Source: Actinophytocola algeriensis
GTDB lineage: Bacteria; Actinomycetota; Actinomycetes; Mycobacteriales; Pseudonocardiaceae
Assembly: GCF_014203735.1 (NCBI RefSeq)
Contig: NZ_JACHJQ010000006.1
Location: 567,698-631,697, forward strand
DNA: 64,000 nucleotides
Reading direction: 5' to 3'
Shown here piece after piece: positions 18,149 through 26,442 of this stretch (the first letter of the stretch is position 1; each line of letters starts with the position of its first letter). Made by a program: the position numbers and the translations under genes. The notes beneath the pieces were generated by a model. It saw nothing but the letters and a program-made list of their open reading frames with translations. It had not been told where the DNA came from and did no database searches.

Positions 18149-18717
18149 CACTCCCCCTCCCCGGCGGCCCATGCGTCGACCCGCTCGCTGAGCAGGTGCA
18201 GGAGCAGCAGGTGCATTTCCTGGATCCGGGCGGTCTGCTTCGAGTCGACCACCAGCGCGTGGTCGGCGTGCTCCGCGGCGGGCCCGCCACCGGAGCCGCC
18301 GAAGAACACCGTGGTTGCGCCCAGTTTTCTCGCCTCGGCGAGCCCGCGCACCACGTTCGAGGAGCGCCCGCTGGTGGAGAACGCGATGACCATGTCGCCG
18401 GGGCGGACGAACCCGGCGACCTGCCGGGCGAACACGTCGTCGTAGCCGAAGTCGTTGGCGATGCAGGTGAGCACCGACGGGTCGACGGTCAGCGCGAGCG
18501 CGGGCAGGGGCCGTCTTGTCCGCTGGTAGCGGCCGATCAGCTCGGCGGCGAGGTGCTGCGCGTCGGCCGCGCTGCCGCCGTTGCCGAACGTGAACAGCCG
18601 CCCGTCCCGCTCGTAGGTCCTGATGAGCAGGTCGGCCACCGAGGACAACTCGGGCAACAGCTCCGCCACTCGGGAGGCGAGCCCGACGTGCTCGGCCAGC
18701 TGGTCGGAGAGACTCAC
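18148..18717 (-). CDS. SIS-domain sugar-phosphate isomerase, GmhA-like
   Basis: A 189-residue single SIS domain. The GmhA-type block FGNGGSAADAQHLAAELIGRY at residues 43-63 and the phosphate-binding loop IAFSTSGRSSNVVRGL at about 111-126 match the phosphoheptose-isomerase branch, in which an aldose 7-phosphate and a ketose 7-phosphate interconvert. GTG 18717 overlaps the ROK stop by four bases. In this operon it may interconvert aldose and ketose phosphates feeding the FGGY kinase/aldolase pair, or use a hexosamine phosphate. It lies far from any lipopolysaccharide-type heptose genes, so an anabolic heptose role is unlikely. Confidence 0.85.
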   Translation of the reverse strand: MSLSDQLAEHVGLASRVAELLPELSSVADLLIRTYERDGRLFTFGNGGSAADAQHLAAELIGRYQRTRRPLPALALTVDPSVLTCIANDFGYDDVFARQVAGFVRPGDMVIAFSTSGRSSNVVRGLAEARKLGATTVFFGGSGGGPAAEHADHALVVDSKQTARIQEMHLLLLHLLSERVDAWAAGEGE

Positions 18718-19709
18718 ACCGTTCCTTTCCTGAAGAACTTCCGCATCGCCACCGCCGCGGCACCCACCACCCCGACCTGGTCACCGAGCGCGGCCCGTTC
18801 GACCCGCACGGACCGGCCGCCGGGGGTCATCGCGGCGGCGCGCACCGCGGCCCGCGCCGGGGCGATCAGCGCGTCGCCCGCGCGGGTCACCCCGCCGCCC
18901 AGCACGACCAGCTCCGGTTCCAGCATGTTCACGATCGACGTCAGCCCGGTGCCGAGCGCGTCGATGGTCTCCCGCCACACCCGCACCGCGAGCGGGTCGC
19001 CTGCCGCCGCGTGCGCGGCGACCTCGGCGGCCGTCACGGCGTCCACACCGGACAGTGAGCTTCCGGAGAAAGAACCCCCAGACCCCCGGCGGAAGCTGGC
19101 GGGGTCCAGCGCCTCCCGTGCCCGTTCGGCGATCGACGTGCCGGACACGTAGGCCTCGAGACATCCCCGGCCACCGCAGCCCCGGCACGCGCGGCCCCGC
19201 CAGTCCACGACCACGTGCCCCAGTTCGGCGCCGTTCCCGGTGGCGCCCCGGTACACCTGCCCGTTGAGGACCGCGCCGCCACCGACGCCGGTCGACAGCG
19301 TCAGGTACACCATCTGCGCGGTGCCGACCCCGGCGCCGAACCGGTGCTCGGCCTCCGCGGCCGCCGTGCCGTCGTTGTCCAGCACGGCGGGCTTGCCGAA
19401 CGCGGCCGCCACCAGCCCGGCCACCGGCACGTCCACCCAGCCCGGCAGGTGCGGCGGCGACAGCAGCACACCTCCTTCCGCGTCGAGCGGCCCGCCGCAG
19501 CCGATGCCGACCGCGGCGACCTCCGGCCAGTCCGCGCCCGCGTCGGCGACCGCCTTGCGCCCCAGTGCGAACAGCACGTCGAGCGCGGCCCGCCTGCCGT
19601 CCGGGGTCGGCGCGACGAGGAACGAGCGGACCCGCCCCGTCGCGTCGACCAGCCCGGCCGCGAGCTTGGTCCCCCCGATGTCGAGCGCCAGCACCCCCGT
19701 AGCCGTCAT
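18714..19709 (-). CDS. ROK-family sugar kinase
   Basis: A 331-residue ROK protein without an N-terminal winged helix, so a kinase rather than a repressor. It opens with the ATP-binding motif VLALDIGGTKLAAGLVD and has the catalytic region LDNDGTAAAEAE (aspartate base), glycine loop TLSTGVGGGAV and the zinc motif CRGCGGRGCLEAYVSG. The family phosphorylates glucose, mannose, N-acetylglucosamine, N-acetylmannosamine or similar aldoses at O6. The GH38 and GH84-like hydrolases in the locus make mannose and N-acetylhexosamines good candidate substrates. ATG 19709 overlaps the permease stop. Confidence 0.9.
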   Translation of the reverse strand: MTATGVLALDIGGTKLAAGLVDATGRVRSFLVAPTPDGRRAALDVLFALGRKAVADAGADWPEVAAVGIGCGGPLDAEGGVLLSPPHLPGWVDVPVAGLVAAAFGKPAVLDNDGTAAAEAEHRFGAGVGTAQMVYLTLSTGVGGGAVLNGQVYRGATGNGAELGHVVVDWRGRACRGCGGRGCLEAYVSGTSIAERAREALDPASFRRGSGGSFSGSSLSGVDAVTAAEVAAHAAAGDPLAVRVWRETIDALGTGLTSIVNMLEPELVVLGGGVTRAGDALIAPARAAVRAAAMTPGGRSVRVERAALGDQVGVVGAAAVAMRKFFRKGTV

Positions 19710-20599
19710 CCCTTGCGCCCCTGGGTGGCGATGCCGTGGATGAAGTGCCGCTGGGCGAGGAAGAACACGACCACCATCGGCAGCACGGTGATCACGCTGC
19801 CCGCGAGGACGATCTCCCACTGCTGCTCGCCGGCCTGCCCGAACCGGTCCGAGATCGCCTTCAGCCCGCGCGGCAGCGTGAACAGCTCCACGTCCCGCAG
19901 GTAGATCAGCGGCTTGAGCAGATCCGCCCAGCTCGCCTTCAGCTCGAACACGAACGTCACGATCAGCGCGGGCTTGCACAGCGGCACCGCGATCCGCCAG
20001 AACAGGCCCCAGTGGCCGACGCCGTCGATGCGCGCCGCCTCGAACAGGTCCCTCGGCAGGCCGAGGAAGAACTGGCGCAGCAGGAAGATGTAGAAGGCGC
20101 TGCCGAACAGGTTCGACGCCCACAGCGGCACCTGCGTGGTGGCGAGCCCGACCGAGTTCCAGATCAGGTAGACCGGGATCATCGTGACCGCGCCCGGCAG
20201 CATCATCGTGGCGAGCACCAGCCCGAACCAGCCGTTGCGGCCGGGGAACCGGTAGTAGGCGAACGCCCACGCCACCATCGCACTCGAGATCGTCACCGCC
20301 ACCGCGGCGGCGAGCGCCACCGTGACGCTGTTGACGAACCACGTCCACACGGGCGCGGCGTCCCAGATCTTCAGGTAGTTCGCGAACGCCCAGTTCCTCG
20401 GCAGGACCAGGTTGTCGAACACCTGCGAGCGCGGCTTGAGCGACGCGGTCAGCACCCACCAGAACGGGTACAGGAACGCCACCGACGCGACCGTGAGCCC
20501 GATCCAGAAGACCACGCGGTTCCCGCCACGCCGCTCGGGGCGCGGCCGTACGGGTGACACGGGCGCCGGCCGTGCCGCGGGCGGTGCGGTGATGGCCAT
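19706..20599 (-). CDS. Carbohydrate ABC transporter permease (MalG-type)
   Basis: A 297-residue inner-membrane permease with six predicted hydrophobic helices. The cytoplasmic EAA loop FFLGLPRDLFEAARIDGVGH (about residues 187-206) docks onto the ATPase. Its N-terminus is a proline/arginine-rich cytoplasmic tail before the first helix VVFWIGLTVASVAFLYPFWW. It pairs with the adjacent MalF-type permease in a CUT1 importer, whose substrates are di- and oligosaccharides. No ATPase gene is in the operon, so a shared MsiK-type ATPase elsewhere is likely, as in other actinomycetes. Confidence 0.93.
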   Translation of the reverse strand: MAITAPPAARPAPVSPVRPRPERRGGNRVVFWIGLTVASVAFLYPFWWVLTASLKPRSQVFDNLVLPRNWAFANYLKIWDAAPVWTWFVNSVTVALAAAVAVTISSAMVAWAFAYYRFPGRNGWFGLVLATMMLPGAVTMIPVYLIWNSVGLATTQVPLWASNLFGSAFYIFLLRQFFLGLPRDLFEAARIDGVGHWGLFWRIAVPLCKPALIVTFVFELKASWADLLKPLIYLRDVELFTLPRGLKAISDRFGQAGEQQWEIVLAGSVITVLPMVVVFFLAQRHFIHGIATQGRKG

Positions 20600-21552
20600 C
20601 AGCGGTCACCGCCCTCGTAGTGGACGAACCGCTTGCTGACCTTGATCTGGATGACCGTGATCACCATGATCACGACGAACAGCAGCCAGGCCATCGCGGA
20701 CGCGTAACCCATGTGCAGGAACTGGAACGCCTGCTGGAACAGGTACACGAGGTAGAACAGCGCCGCGTCGGAGGAGTACGTGGCGGACGCGGAGCTGCCG
20801 TAGAACGCGGCGTAGGCCTCGTCGAAGGTCTGCAGTGCGTTGATGGTCTGCACGATGAGCGTGAAGAACAGCGCGTGGCTGATCATCGGCACGGTGATGT
20901 GCCGGAACCGCTGCCATCCCGACACCCCGTCGAGTTCCGCGGCCTCGTACAGGTCGCGCGGCACGTTGTTGAGCGCGGCCAGGTAGATGATCACCGTGCC
21001 GCCGACCGACCAGATGTGCATGAGCGCGAGGCCGGGTTTGACCCACGCCGGGTCGGTGCTCCAGTCCGGGCCGTCGATCCCGACCAGCCCGAGCGCCCCG
21101 TTCACCAGGCCGACCTGGCCGTTGAACAGCATGAGGAACAGCACGCCGACCGCGACCTTCGGCGTCACCTCGGGCAGGTAGAACAGGGTCCGGAAGACAC
21201 CGGCCGAGCGCCGCCCCACCCGCGAGAGCATCATCGCGAGGCCCAGCGCCACGATCATCGTGCCGGGCACGATCATGATCGCGTAGATGACGGTGTTGGC
21301 GAGGCTCCTGCGGATCTTCGGGTCACTCAGCAACTGCTCGTAGTTCGCGAACCCGACGTTGCTGCTCTCCCGCAGCCCGTCGTAGTCGGTGAACGACAGG
21401 ACCAGGCTGATGATCATCGGACCGCCGAGGAACACGACGAACCCGATGAGCCACGGGGTCATGAACCCGTAGGCCGCCCACGTGTCCCGGTCCCGGAAAC
21501 CCCGCGCCCAGCGGCGGACGCGGGACTTCCTGGACATGTCCAGCGGGTGCAT
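20599..21552 (-). CDS. Carbohydrate ABC transporter permease (MalF-type)
   Basis: A 317-residue membrane protein. It has a cytoplasmic basic N-terminus (SRKSRVRRWARGFRDRD), six helices and the EAA motif NNVPRDLYEAAELDGVSGW. ATG 21552 overlaps the TAA of the binding-protein gene by one base (TAATG), so the two are coupled; the frame extends upstream but only into the binding-protein gene. It is the second channel subunit of the CUT1 sugar importer, whose natural substrates are oligosaccharides or glycosides. Confidence 0.93.
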   Translation of the reverse strand: MHPLDMSRKSRVRRWARGFRDRDTWAAYGFMTPWLIGFVVFLGGPMIISLVLSFTDYDGLRESSNVGFANYEQLLSDPKIRRSLANTVIYAIMIVPGTMIVALGLAMMLSRVGRRSAGVFRTLFYLPEVTPKVAVGVLFLMLFNGQVGLVNGALGLVGIDGPDWSTDPAWVKPGLALMHIWSVGGTVIIYLAALNNVPRDLYEAAELDGVSGWQRFRHITVPMISHALFFTLIVQTINALQTFDEAYAAFYGSSASATYSSDAALFYLVYLFQQAFQFLHMGYASAMAWLLFVVIMVITVIQIKVSKRFVHYEGGDR

Positions 21553-22898
21553 TACTTCGCCGCGTTGTCGAGCGCGGACTGGGCTTCCTCCTGGGCCTGC
21601 TTCATCGCGTCGGCGGGCGACTGCTGGCCGGACAGCACCCGGTTCACCGCGTCCTTCCACGCCGTCTCGAACTCCGAGCTCGCAGGCGAGGCGGGCAGCG
21701 AGAACGCGGACTCCTGGGCTTCCAGCACGCCCTTGACGGCGTTGTCGTAGACCGGGGTGTCACCCAGCTGCACGAGTTCGCCGAAGATCTTCTCGTCCGC
21801 CACCTCGTTGCCGGTGTACACGCCGGTGAACGGCTTGCCCTCGGACTTGCGCTTCTCGACGCGGGCCTCCGCGGCCGCGATCCAGGTCTGCGAGTCGGTC
21901 ATCGTCTTGATCCACTTGCAGGCCTGGTCCTTGTGCTTGGCCGCGGCCGGGATGGCCCACGCGGAACCGGTCACGAAGTCGATCGCCTTGCCCTGCTCGT
22001 CGGTGAACGGCTTCACCGTGAACTTGGCGTCCGGCGAGACGTCGGCCAGCACGTTGAGGTACCAGTCCTCCATCGGGAACGCCGCGAGCTGGTCGGTCGC
22101 GAACGGGTTCTTGTCACCGAAGAGGTCGAACGAGTCGCGGAAGGCCTTGAACGAGCCCCAGCCGCCCTGCTTGTCGATCAGGCCGACCGTGTACTCCAGC
22201 GCGCTGATGATCTTCGGGTCGTCGAGGTTGGCCGTCCTGCCGTCCTCGCTGATCATGTCGACGCCGTTGGCCTTGGCCCACACGGGCAGGAACTCGGGGA
22301 TCTTCGGGTCGAAGCCGATGCGGGTGAGCTTGTCGCCGTTCCGCTTGGTGAGCTGGTCGGTGACGGTGGCGAGCTTGGTGCGGTCGCTGGGGTCGACGTC
22401 GTCCGGCGTGAGGCCCGCGCTCTGCACCGAGGGGTCGTTGATCAGCATGACGCGGTTGTTGTAGAACTCCGGCAGCCCGTAGAGCTTGCCGTCGAGGGTG
22501 ATCTCCGCCAGCGCCGGGTCGCGGAACTGGTCGAGGTCGATGCCCTCCTTCTCGACGCAGTTCTCGAGCGGTTCGATGGTGCCGCGCGCGGCGTAGGTGC
22601 CGAGCTTCTCGCGACCCATGTACACCAGGTCCGGTGGGTTGTCCGACGCGACCGCGGAGAGGAACTGCTGCGGGTCGAAGGCGTTCTCGCTGACCTTCAC
22701 CTTCGCCGGTTCGATGGCCTTGTTCGCGAGGTCCGCCCGCACGGTGGCGATCTCGTCGCCGAGGCCGAAGCCCATCGTCGTGAGGGTGACCGCGCCGCCC
22801 GCGCCCTCGTCGTCACCACCGCCGACGCCGCCGCAACCGGCGAGGACCAGCGCCGTCGCCGCCGATAACGCTGCCACCCGTGGGAATCGCATGGACAT
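21552..22898 (-). CDS. Extracellular sugar-binding lipoprotein of the CUT1 importer
   Basis: A 448-residue solute-binding lipoprotein. The signal MSMRFPRVAALSAATALVLAGC ends in a clear lipobox (LAGC), then a Gly/Asp-rich linker. The mature fold matches family 1 solute-binding proteins (DLVYMGREKLGTYAARGTIEPL; QLAAFPMEDWYL). ATG 22898 is preceded by GGAGG at the right distance; an in-frame ATG at 22949 is rejected because the extension would include operator sequence. It is the first gene of the import/degradation operon, immediately downstream of the double LacI-type operator. It recognises the glycan fragment outside the cell; ligand unknown. Confidence 0.94.
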   Translation of the reverse strand: MSMRFPRVAALSAATALVLAGCGGVGGGDDEGAGGAVTLTTMGFGLGDEIATVRADLANKAIEPAKVKVSENAFDPQQFLSAVASDNPPDLVYMGREKLGTYAARGTIEPLENCVEKEGIDLDQFRDPALAEITLDGKLYGLPEFYNNRVMLINDPSVQSAGLTPDDVDPSDRTKLATVTDQLTKRNGDKLTRIGFDPKIPEFLPVWAKANGVDMISEDGRTANLDDPKIISALEYTVGLIDKQGGWGSFKAFRDSFDLFGDKNPFATDQLAAFPMEDWYLNVLADVSPDAKFTVKPFTDEQGKAIDFVTGSAWAIPAAAKHKDQACKWIKTMTDSQTWIAAAEARVEKRKSEGKPFTGVYTGNEVADEKIFGELVQLGDTPVYDNAVKGVLEAQESAFSLPASPASSEFETAWKDAVNRVLSGQQSPADAMKQAQEEAQSALDNAAK

Positions 22899-22930
22899 CC
22901 GGACTTCCTCCGCGTCGTTGAGGGGAAAGA

Positions 22931-22964
22931 TGTGGCAACGATTCCACATGGAATCGTTGCCACA
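22931..22964 (-). promoter_or_regulatory. Double LacI-type operator upstream of the sugar-import operon
   Basis: Two 16-base arms, TGTGGCAACGATTCCA and its exact complement, flank a two-base centre. Read another way, two overlapping 18-bp copies of the locus operator lie side by side (22931-22948 and 22947-22964). Each has one perfect half-site (TGTGGCAACG or its complement) and one degenerate half-site. It lies 32 bases upstream of the binding-protein start and just after the stop of the upstream glycosidase gene. It should give repressor control to the eight-gene operon running to 12515. Confidence 0.8.
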
Positions 22965-22966
22965 AC

Positions 22967-24610
22967 CTAGGACGGTGTACCGGGCTCGTCAAGGGTGCGC
23001 CTGCAGGCCGCCCACACGCGGGCGACCTCGGCGAGGTCGGCAGGCGTCAGCTCCTCGCCAGACAGGTCGATCCGGTCGGCGTAGTAGAGGGCCGGCACGC
23101 CGAGTTCTGCCTGGATGTCGAGGTAGGCACGCCATTCCGCGCGGTCGGGCAGGCACCAGCCGTCGCTGTCGACCGGCATGCCGGGCAGCGCGGCGGTGAC
23201 CACCGAGGCGCGGTACCGCATGTGCGGCACGACCGGGCCGTCCGGGTCGATCGCGTCGAGCATGCGGATGTCGTTGAGCCGGATCATGTCCGTGACGTCC
23301 GCGAAGGCCGGGTTCGGCGTGTGGGTGACGATCAGCGCGTCTGGTTTGACCGACTTGGCCGTCTTGTACACGAGGCCCAACAGGTGGTGCAGCAGCGCGG
23401 CACCCCACCGGCTGCCCGTGTGCCGCAACGCGGTCCCGCTCGGGGTCTTCGCGAGGAAGTCGACCTTGAGGCCGTCCGCGTCGAGGTCGCCGAGCATGTG
23501 GGTGACGGCGTCGACGACGGTCTTCTCCCCCAGCGGGTGCTCGGGGTCGAGCGCGACCGGGGTGCCGTCGGGCAGCGTCACGCACGCCTCGGCAGGCGCC
23601 CCGTCGGGGTCCCATGCCTTCCACCACAGCAGTACGCGCTGGTTCGCCGCGTGCCGCTCGGCGATCCAGCCACGCAGGTCCGGCCACTTCGTGTCGTCGG
23701 CACGGGAGGTGGCGTAGCGCGCCGCCCACTTGTCGTCGACGACGACGGTGCCGGGGACGACGTCGTGGCGGGCGAGGTGGGCGAGGAAGCGGTCGTAATT
23801 GTCCTGTGTGGACCGTTCCTGGGTGACGCCGGGCAGTGCGCTCTGGGCGCCCCAGCCACAGAAGATCGGTTCGAGCCAGTGCCGGTGGGTCGCCGTCGGG
23901 ACCGGTGGGGCGAGACCGCGGTCGCGCAGCAGGTCGCTGTGTGCGCGGATCGCCGCCTGCGGCGTCTCGTGGCCGAACTGGATCACCACGGCAGGGGTGG
24001 TGAACTCGCCGTCGACGCGGGTGTGGCCCTCGTAGTCAAGGCGCAGGGAGAACCCGTCGGTGCCGCCGGTGTAGTGGAACGACGTGAACGTCTGCTCGTC
24101 GATCGGGGCGGCAATGCCGAGTGCCGCCCACCGGCCGTCGCGGGAGACCGCGTAGCACCACGGTGCCGGGCAGAACAGCCAGCGGCCGACGCCCGGTTCG
24201 GCGCCGTCGCCGGTGACGCCGATGACCGCGGGTTCGGCGGCCGGGCGCACTACGCGGCGCGGGTGGTCGGGGTTGGGCGAGAACACGGTCTCCACCGCGG
24301 ACCCGCTGGGCAGGAACCCGCTGGGTGGCCGGTGGCCGCCGAGCAGGTGGGCGGTGAGCAGATCACCTTGCCCGCGCACGGTCGTGGTGATCTCCAGCCG
24401 GCCGGGGTGGGACTCGAGGACGGTGACGCGTTCGTCCCAGCGGGAGCTGGCGCAGCGGACCTCGATCCGGTTGCCGCGCTCGGTCACGGTCACACCGAGC
24501 GTCTCGTCCGGACCGTCTACTGTGTCCAGTGCGGACAGCAGGCGGAGCTGGAACCACAGCAGGCCGTCGTGTTCCACGGTGACGACCGCGCGTCGCGTGT
24601 CGACCCTCAT
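22967..24610 (-). CDS. TIM-barrel glycosidase, clan GH-D/GH31-like
   Basis: A 547-residue protein. An N-terminal beta-sandwich (about 1-220) is followed by a (beta/alpha)8 barrel. In the barrel, VLLWWKAWDPDG, DGLKVDFLAKTP (the K-x-D pattern of alpha-galactosidase-type nucleophiles), KPDALIVTHTPNP and the late acid region MPVDSDGW are the recognisable elements. This is the organisation of GH36/GH31-type alpha-glycosidases. The exact family is uncertain, and it may be a divergent member. ATG 24610 overlaps the upstream stop (ATGA). It has no signal peptide and is presumably an intracellular alpha-glycosidase of the locus. Confidence 0.75.
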   Translation of the reverse strand: MRVDTRRAVVTVEHDGLLWFQLRLLSALDTVDGPDETLGVTVTERGNRIEVRCASSRWDERVTVLESHPGRLEITTTVRGQGDLLTAHLLGGHRPPSGFLPSGSAVETVFSPNPDHPRRVVRPAAEPAVIGVTGDGAEPGVGRWLFCPAPWCYAVSRDGRWAALGIAAPIDEQTFTSFHYTGGTDGFSLRLDYEGHTRVDGEFTTPAVVIQFGHETPQAAIRAHSDLLRDRGLAPPVPTATHRHWLEPIFCGWGAQSALPGVTQERSTQDNYDRFLAHLARHDVVPGTVVVDDKWAARYATSRADDTKWPDLRGWIAERHAANQRVLLWWKAWDPDGAPAEACVTLPDGTPVALDPEHPLGEKTVVDAVTHMLGDLDADGLKVDFLAKTPSGTALRHTGSRWGAALLHHLLGLVYKTAKSVKPDALIVTHTPNPAFADVTDMIRLNDIRMLDAIDPDGPVVPHMRYRASVVTAALPGMPVDSDGWCLPDRAEWRAYLDIQAELGVPALYYADRIDLSGEELTPADLAEVARVWAACRRTLDEPGTPS

Positions 24611-26418
24611 CGGACGTCCACCAGTGCCTCGGCGTGCTGGCCGAACCGGGTCGCGCCGACGGTCAGGTCCGCGCCGATCCGCGCCCTCCTGCACGCTGTT
24701 CCCGTCGGTGTCACCGTGAACTCGAACGTCTCCGTCGCACGACCGGGCACCTCGGCGGTCGCGGTCGCCGGCTCGGCACGCCAGCCCGCCGGGACGACGA
24801 GCGCGATCGTGACCTCGTCGGCGTCGGCGAACGGGTTGCGGGCCTCGACCTCCACCCCGAACGGAACGCCCGGCCCGGTAGTCACCTGGTAGGGCCGCAG
24901 CCACGCGCCGACCCCTTCCGCGTCGAAGTCCACATCGGACAGCGGGAGCAGCTCGCGGTGGATGCGCGCCAGCTCGGCACCCTTCTCCTCGAGGAGGTCC
25001 AGGTAGGCGTCGTCGACCCGGCGCGGTTCCCAGTGGCCGCTGATCATCAGCTCCGGGCGCAGCTTCCGGTACAGGGCGGCGCTCCTGGTGAAGTCGTCGA
25101 TGCGGAAGCGGTTCTTGTACTGCAGGTTCAGCACCTCGGCGCGCTCCCCCGGCTGCCACGTGGTCGTCTGCTGGTCACCGGTCGCGACGACCCGCTGACC
25201 GTCCACGTCGAAGGCGATCGCCACCGCGTACAGCGTGTGCCCCGGCAGCGGGTACAGCGTCAGCTCGTACTCGTGCCACCGGACCGGCCGCCCGGTCTCG
25301 AGCACGCGGTCGACGGGGATCGGGTCGTACCAGAGGCACGGCAGATCGTACCGCGACGGCGTGGCCAGCACGTCGGCGACCGCGCCCGCCGACCACACCT
25401 GGGTGCCCTCGACCTCGCGCAGCAGGTTGAACCCGGCGACGTGGTCGTCGTGGTAGTGCGTGGGGATCGCGACCTCGACCCGGTCGACGCCGAAGTCGCG
25501 GCGCAGCGGCCCCAGCGACGGCAGCCACGGCCGCCGCGACGACCGGTCGTCGCCGGTCGGCAGGTTGACGATCATGTCGAGCCCGAAGTCGATCAGCAGC
25601 GCGCCGCCGGTGTCGGACAGCAGCACGTAGCTCGTCGCGAAGCTCGTCGTGTTGCGCAGCAGGTGGGGCGTGAGCCGCTCGAACGGGTGCTCCCACTGCC
25701 CACGCGCGTCCCACGGCCGGTCGTGCCGCGAGTCGTGGTAGGCGCGCAGCCGCCGTTCCAGCAGGTCGAACGCCGCCCTCGGCTCGTCGATGGGGTCGCC
25801 GTGCGAGGGCAGCACGAGGTCCGGCGCGCGGGCGCCCAGCTCGTAGAGCGAGAACACGGTCGCCTTGACGCCTTCCAGTGCCGTGTAGGACCACTGGGTC
25901 GCGGCGAGCGACCACACCTTGCCCGCGCTGTGGATCAGGTCGCCGGTGAACGCGAGCCGCCTGCCGTCGACGTCGACGAGGTAGGACACCGAGCCCAGGG
26001 TGTGCCCCGGCGTCGGGACGGTCGTGATGTCGAACCCGCCGAAGCGGCGCGTGCGGTACTCGGGCACGGTGCCCGTGACAGGGACCGGTTCCAGGAGCGA
26101 GAACCGATCCTGCCGCAGGTCGTAGTAGTTGTGGATCGGCCGTTGCTGCCAGTGGGCGTCGACCTTGTCGAACAGGTCGCGTTCGACGGGTGGCACCCAG
26201 ATCCGCGCGCCGTGCGCCACCGCGCGGTGCAGGCCCTGCACCTGGTCGCGGTGGTGGTGGGTGACGAGCACGTCCGTGACCCGGTCAGCACCGAAGTCGG
26301 CGAGGTGGTCGAGCACCGCGCCTTCCCCGAAGTCGATCAGGACCGCGTCCCGGTCACGGACGAGCACGTACACGTTGCAGGTGTCGCGGAACAGGTGGAC
26401 ACCATCGGCCGGCCGCAT
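24607..26418 (-). CDS. Tandem metallo-beta-lactamase-fold protein
   Basis: A 603-residue protein with two MBL folds in one chain plus a C-terminal beta domain (about 515-603). The first fold has H54-H-H56-R-D58-Q59, so the final histidine of the usual HxHxDH motif is replaced by Gln; G138-H-T and a D160 ligand follow. The second has the intact H321-Y-H323-D-D325-H326, then GH394, TGD415 and SGH462. Single MBL proteins hydrolyse lactones, esters or phosphodiesters. ATG 26418 abuts the operator palindrome and lacks a ribosome-binding site, while an in-frame GTG at 26436 lies inside the palindrome. It could open a sugar lactone in this pathway; the reaction is unknown. Confidence 0.8.
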   Translation of the reverse strand: MRPADGVHLFRDTCNVYVLVRDRDAVLIDFGEGAVLDHLADFGADRVTDVLVTHHHRDQVQGLHRAVAHGARIWVPPVERDLFDKVDAHWQQRPIHNYYDLRQDRFSLLEPVPVTGTVPEYRTRRFGGFDITTVPTPGHTLGSVSYLVDVDGRRLAFTGDLIHSAGKVWSLAATQWSYTALEGVKATVFSLYELGARAPDLVLPSHGDPIDEPRAAFDLLERRLRAYHDSRHDRPWDARGQWEHPFERLTPHLLRNTTSFATSYVLLSDTGGALLIDFGLDMIVNLPTGDDRSSRRPWLPSLGPLRRDFGVDRVEVAIPTHYHDDHVAGFNLLREVEGTQVWSAGAVADVLATPSRYDLPCLWYDPIPVDRVLETGRPVRWHEYELTLYPLPGHTLYAVAIAFDVDGQRVVATGDQQTTTWQPGERAEVLNLQYKNRFRIDDFTRSAALYRKLRPELMISGHWEPRRVDDAYLDLLEEKGAELARIHRELLPLSDVDFDAEGVGAWLRPYQVTTGPGVPFGVEVEARNPFADADEVTIALVVPAGWRAEPATATAEVPGRATETFEFTVTPTGTACRRARIGADLTVGATRFGQHAEALVDVR

Positions 26419-26439
26419 GTGTGGCAACGTTGCCACACA
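26418..26439 (-). promoter_or_regulatory. LacI-type operator between the GH84-like and MBL genes
   Basis: A perfect 22-bp palindrome whose core TGTGGCAACGTTGCCACA (26420-26437) is identical to that in front of the FGGY kinase. It occupies almost all of the 24-base gap between the GH84-like stop and the MBL ATG, so it would control an internal transcript covering the MBL and glycosidase genes, or act as a roadblock to transcription from the GH84-like gene. Because it overlaps the translation start, the controlled message may be leaderless. Confidence 0.8.
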
Positions 26440-26442
26440 GTG

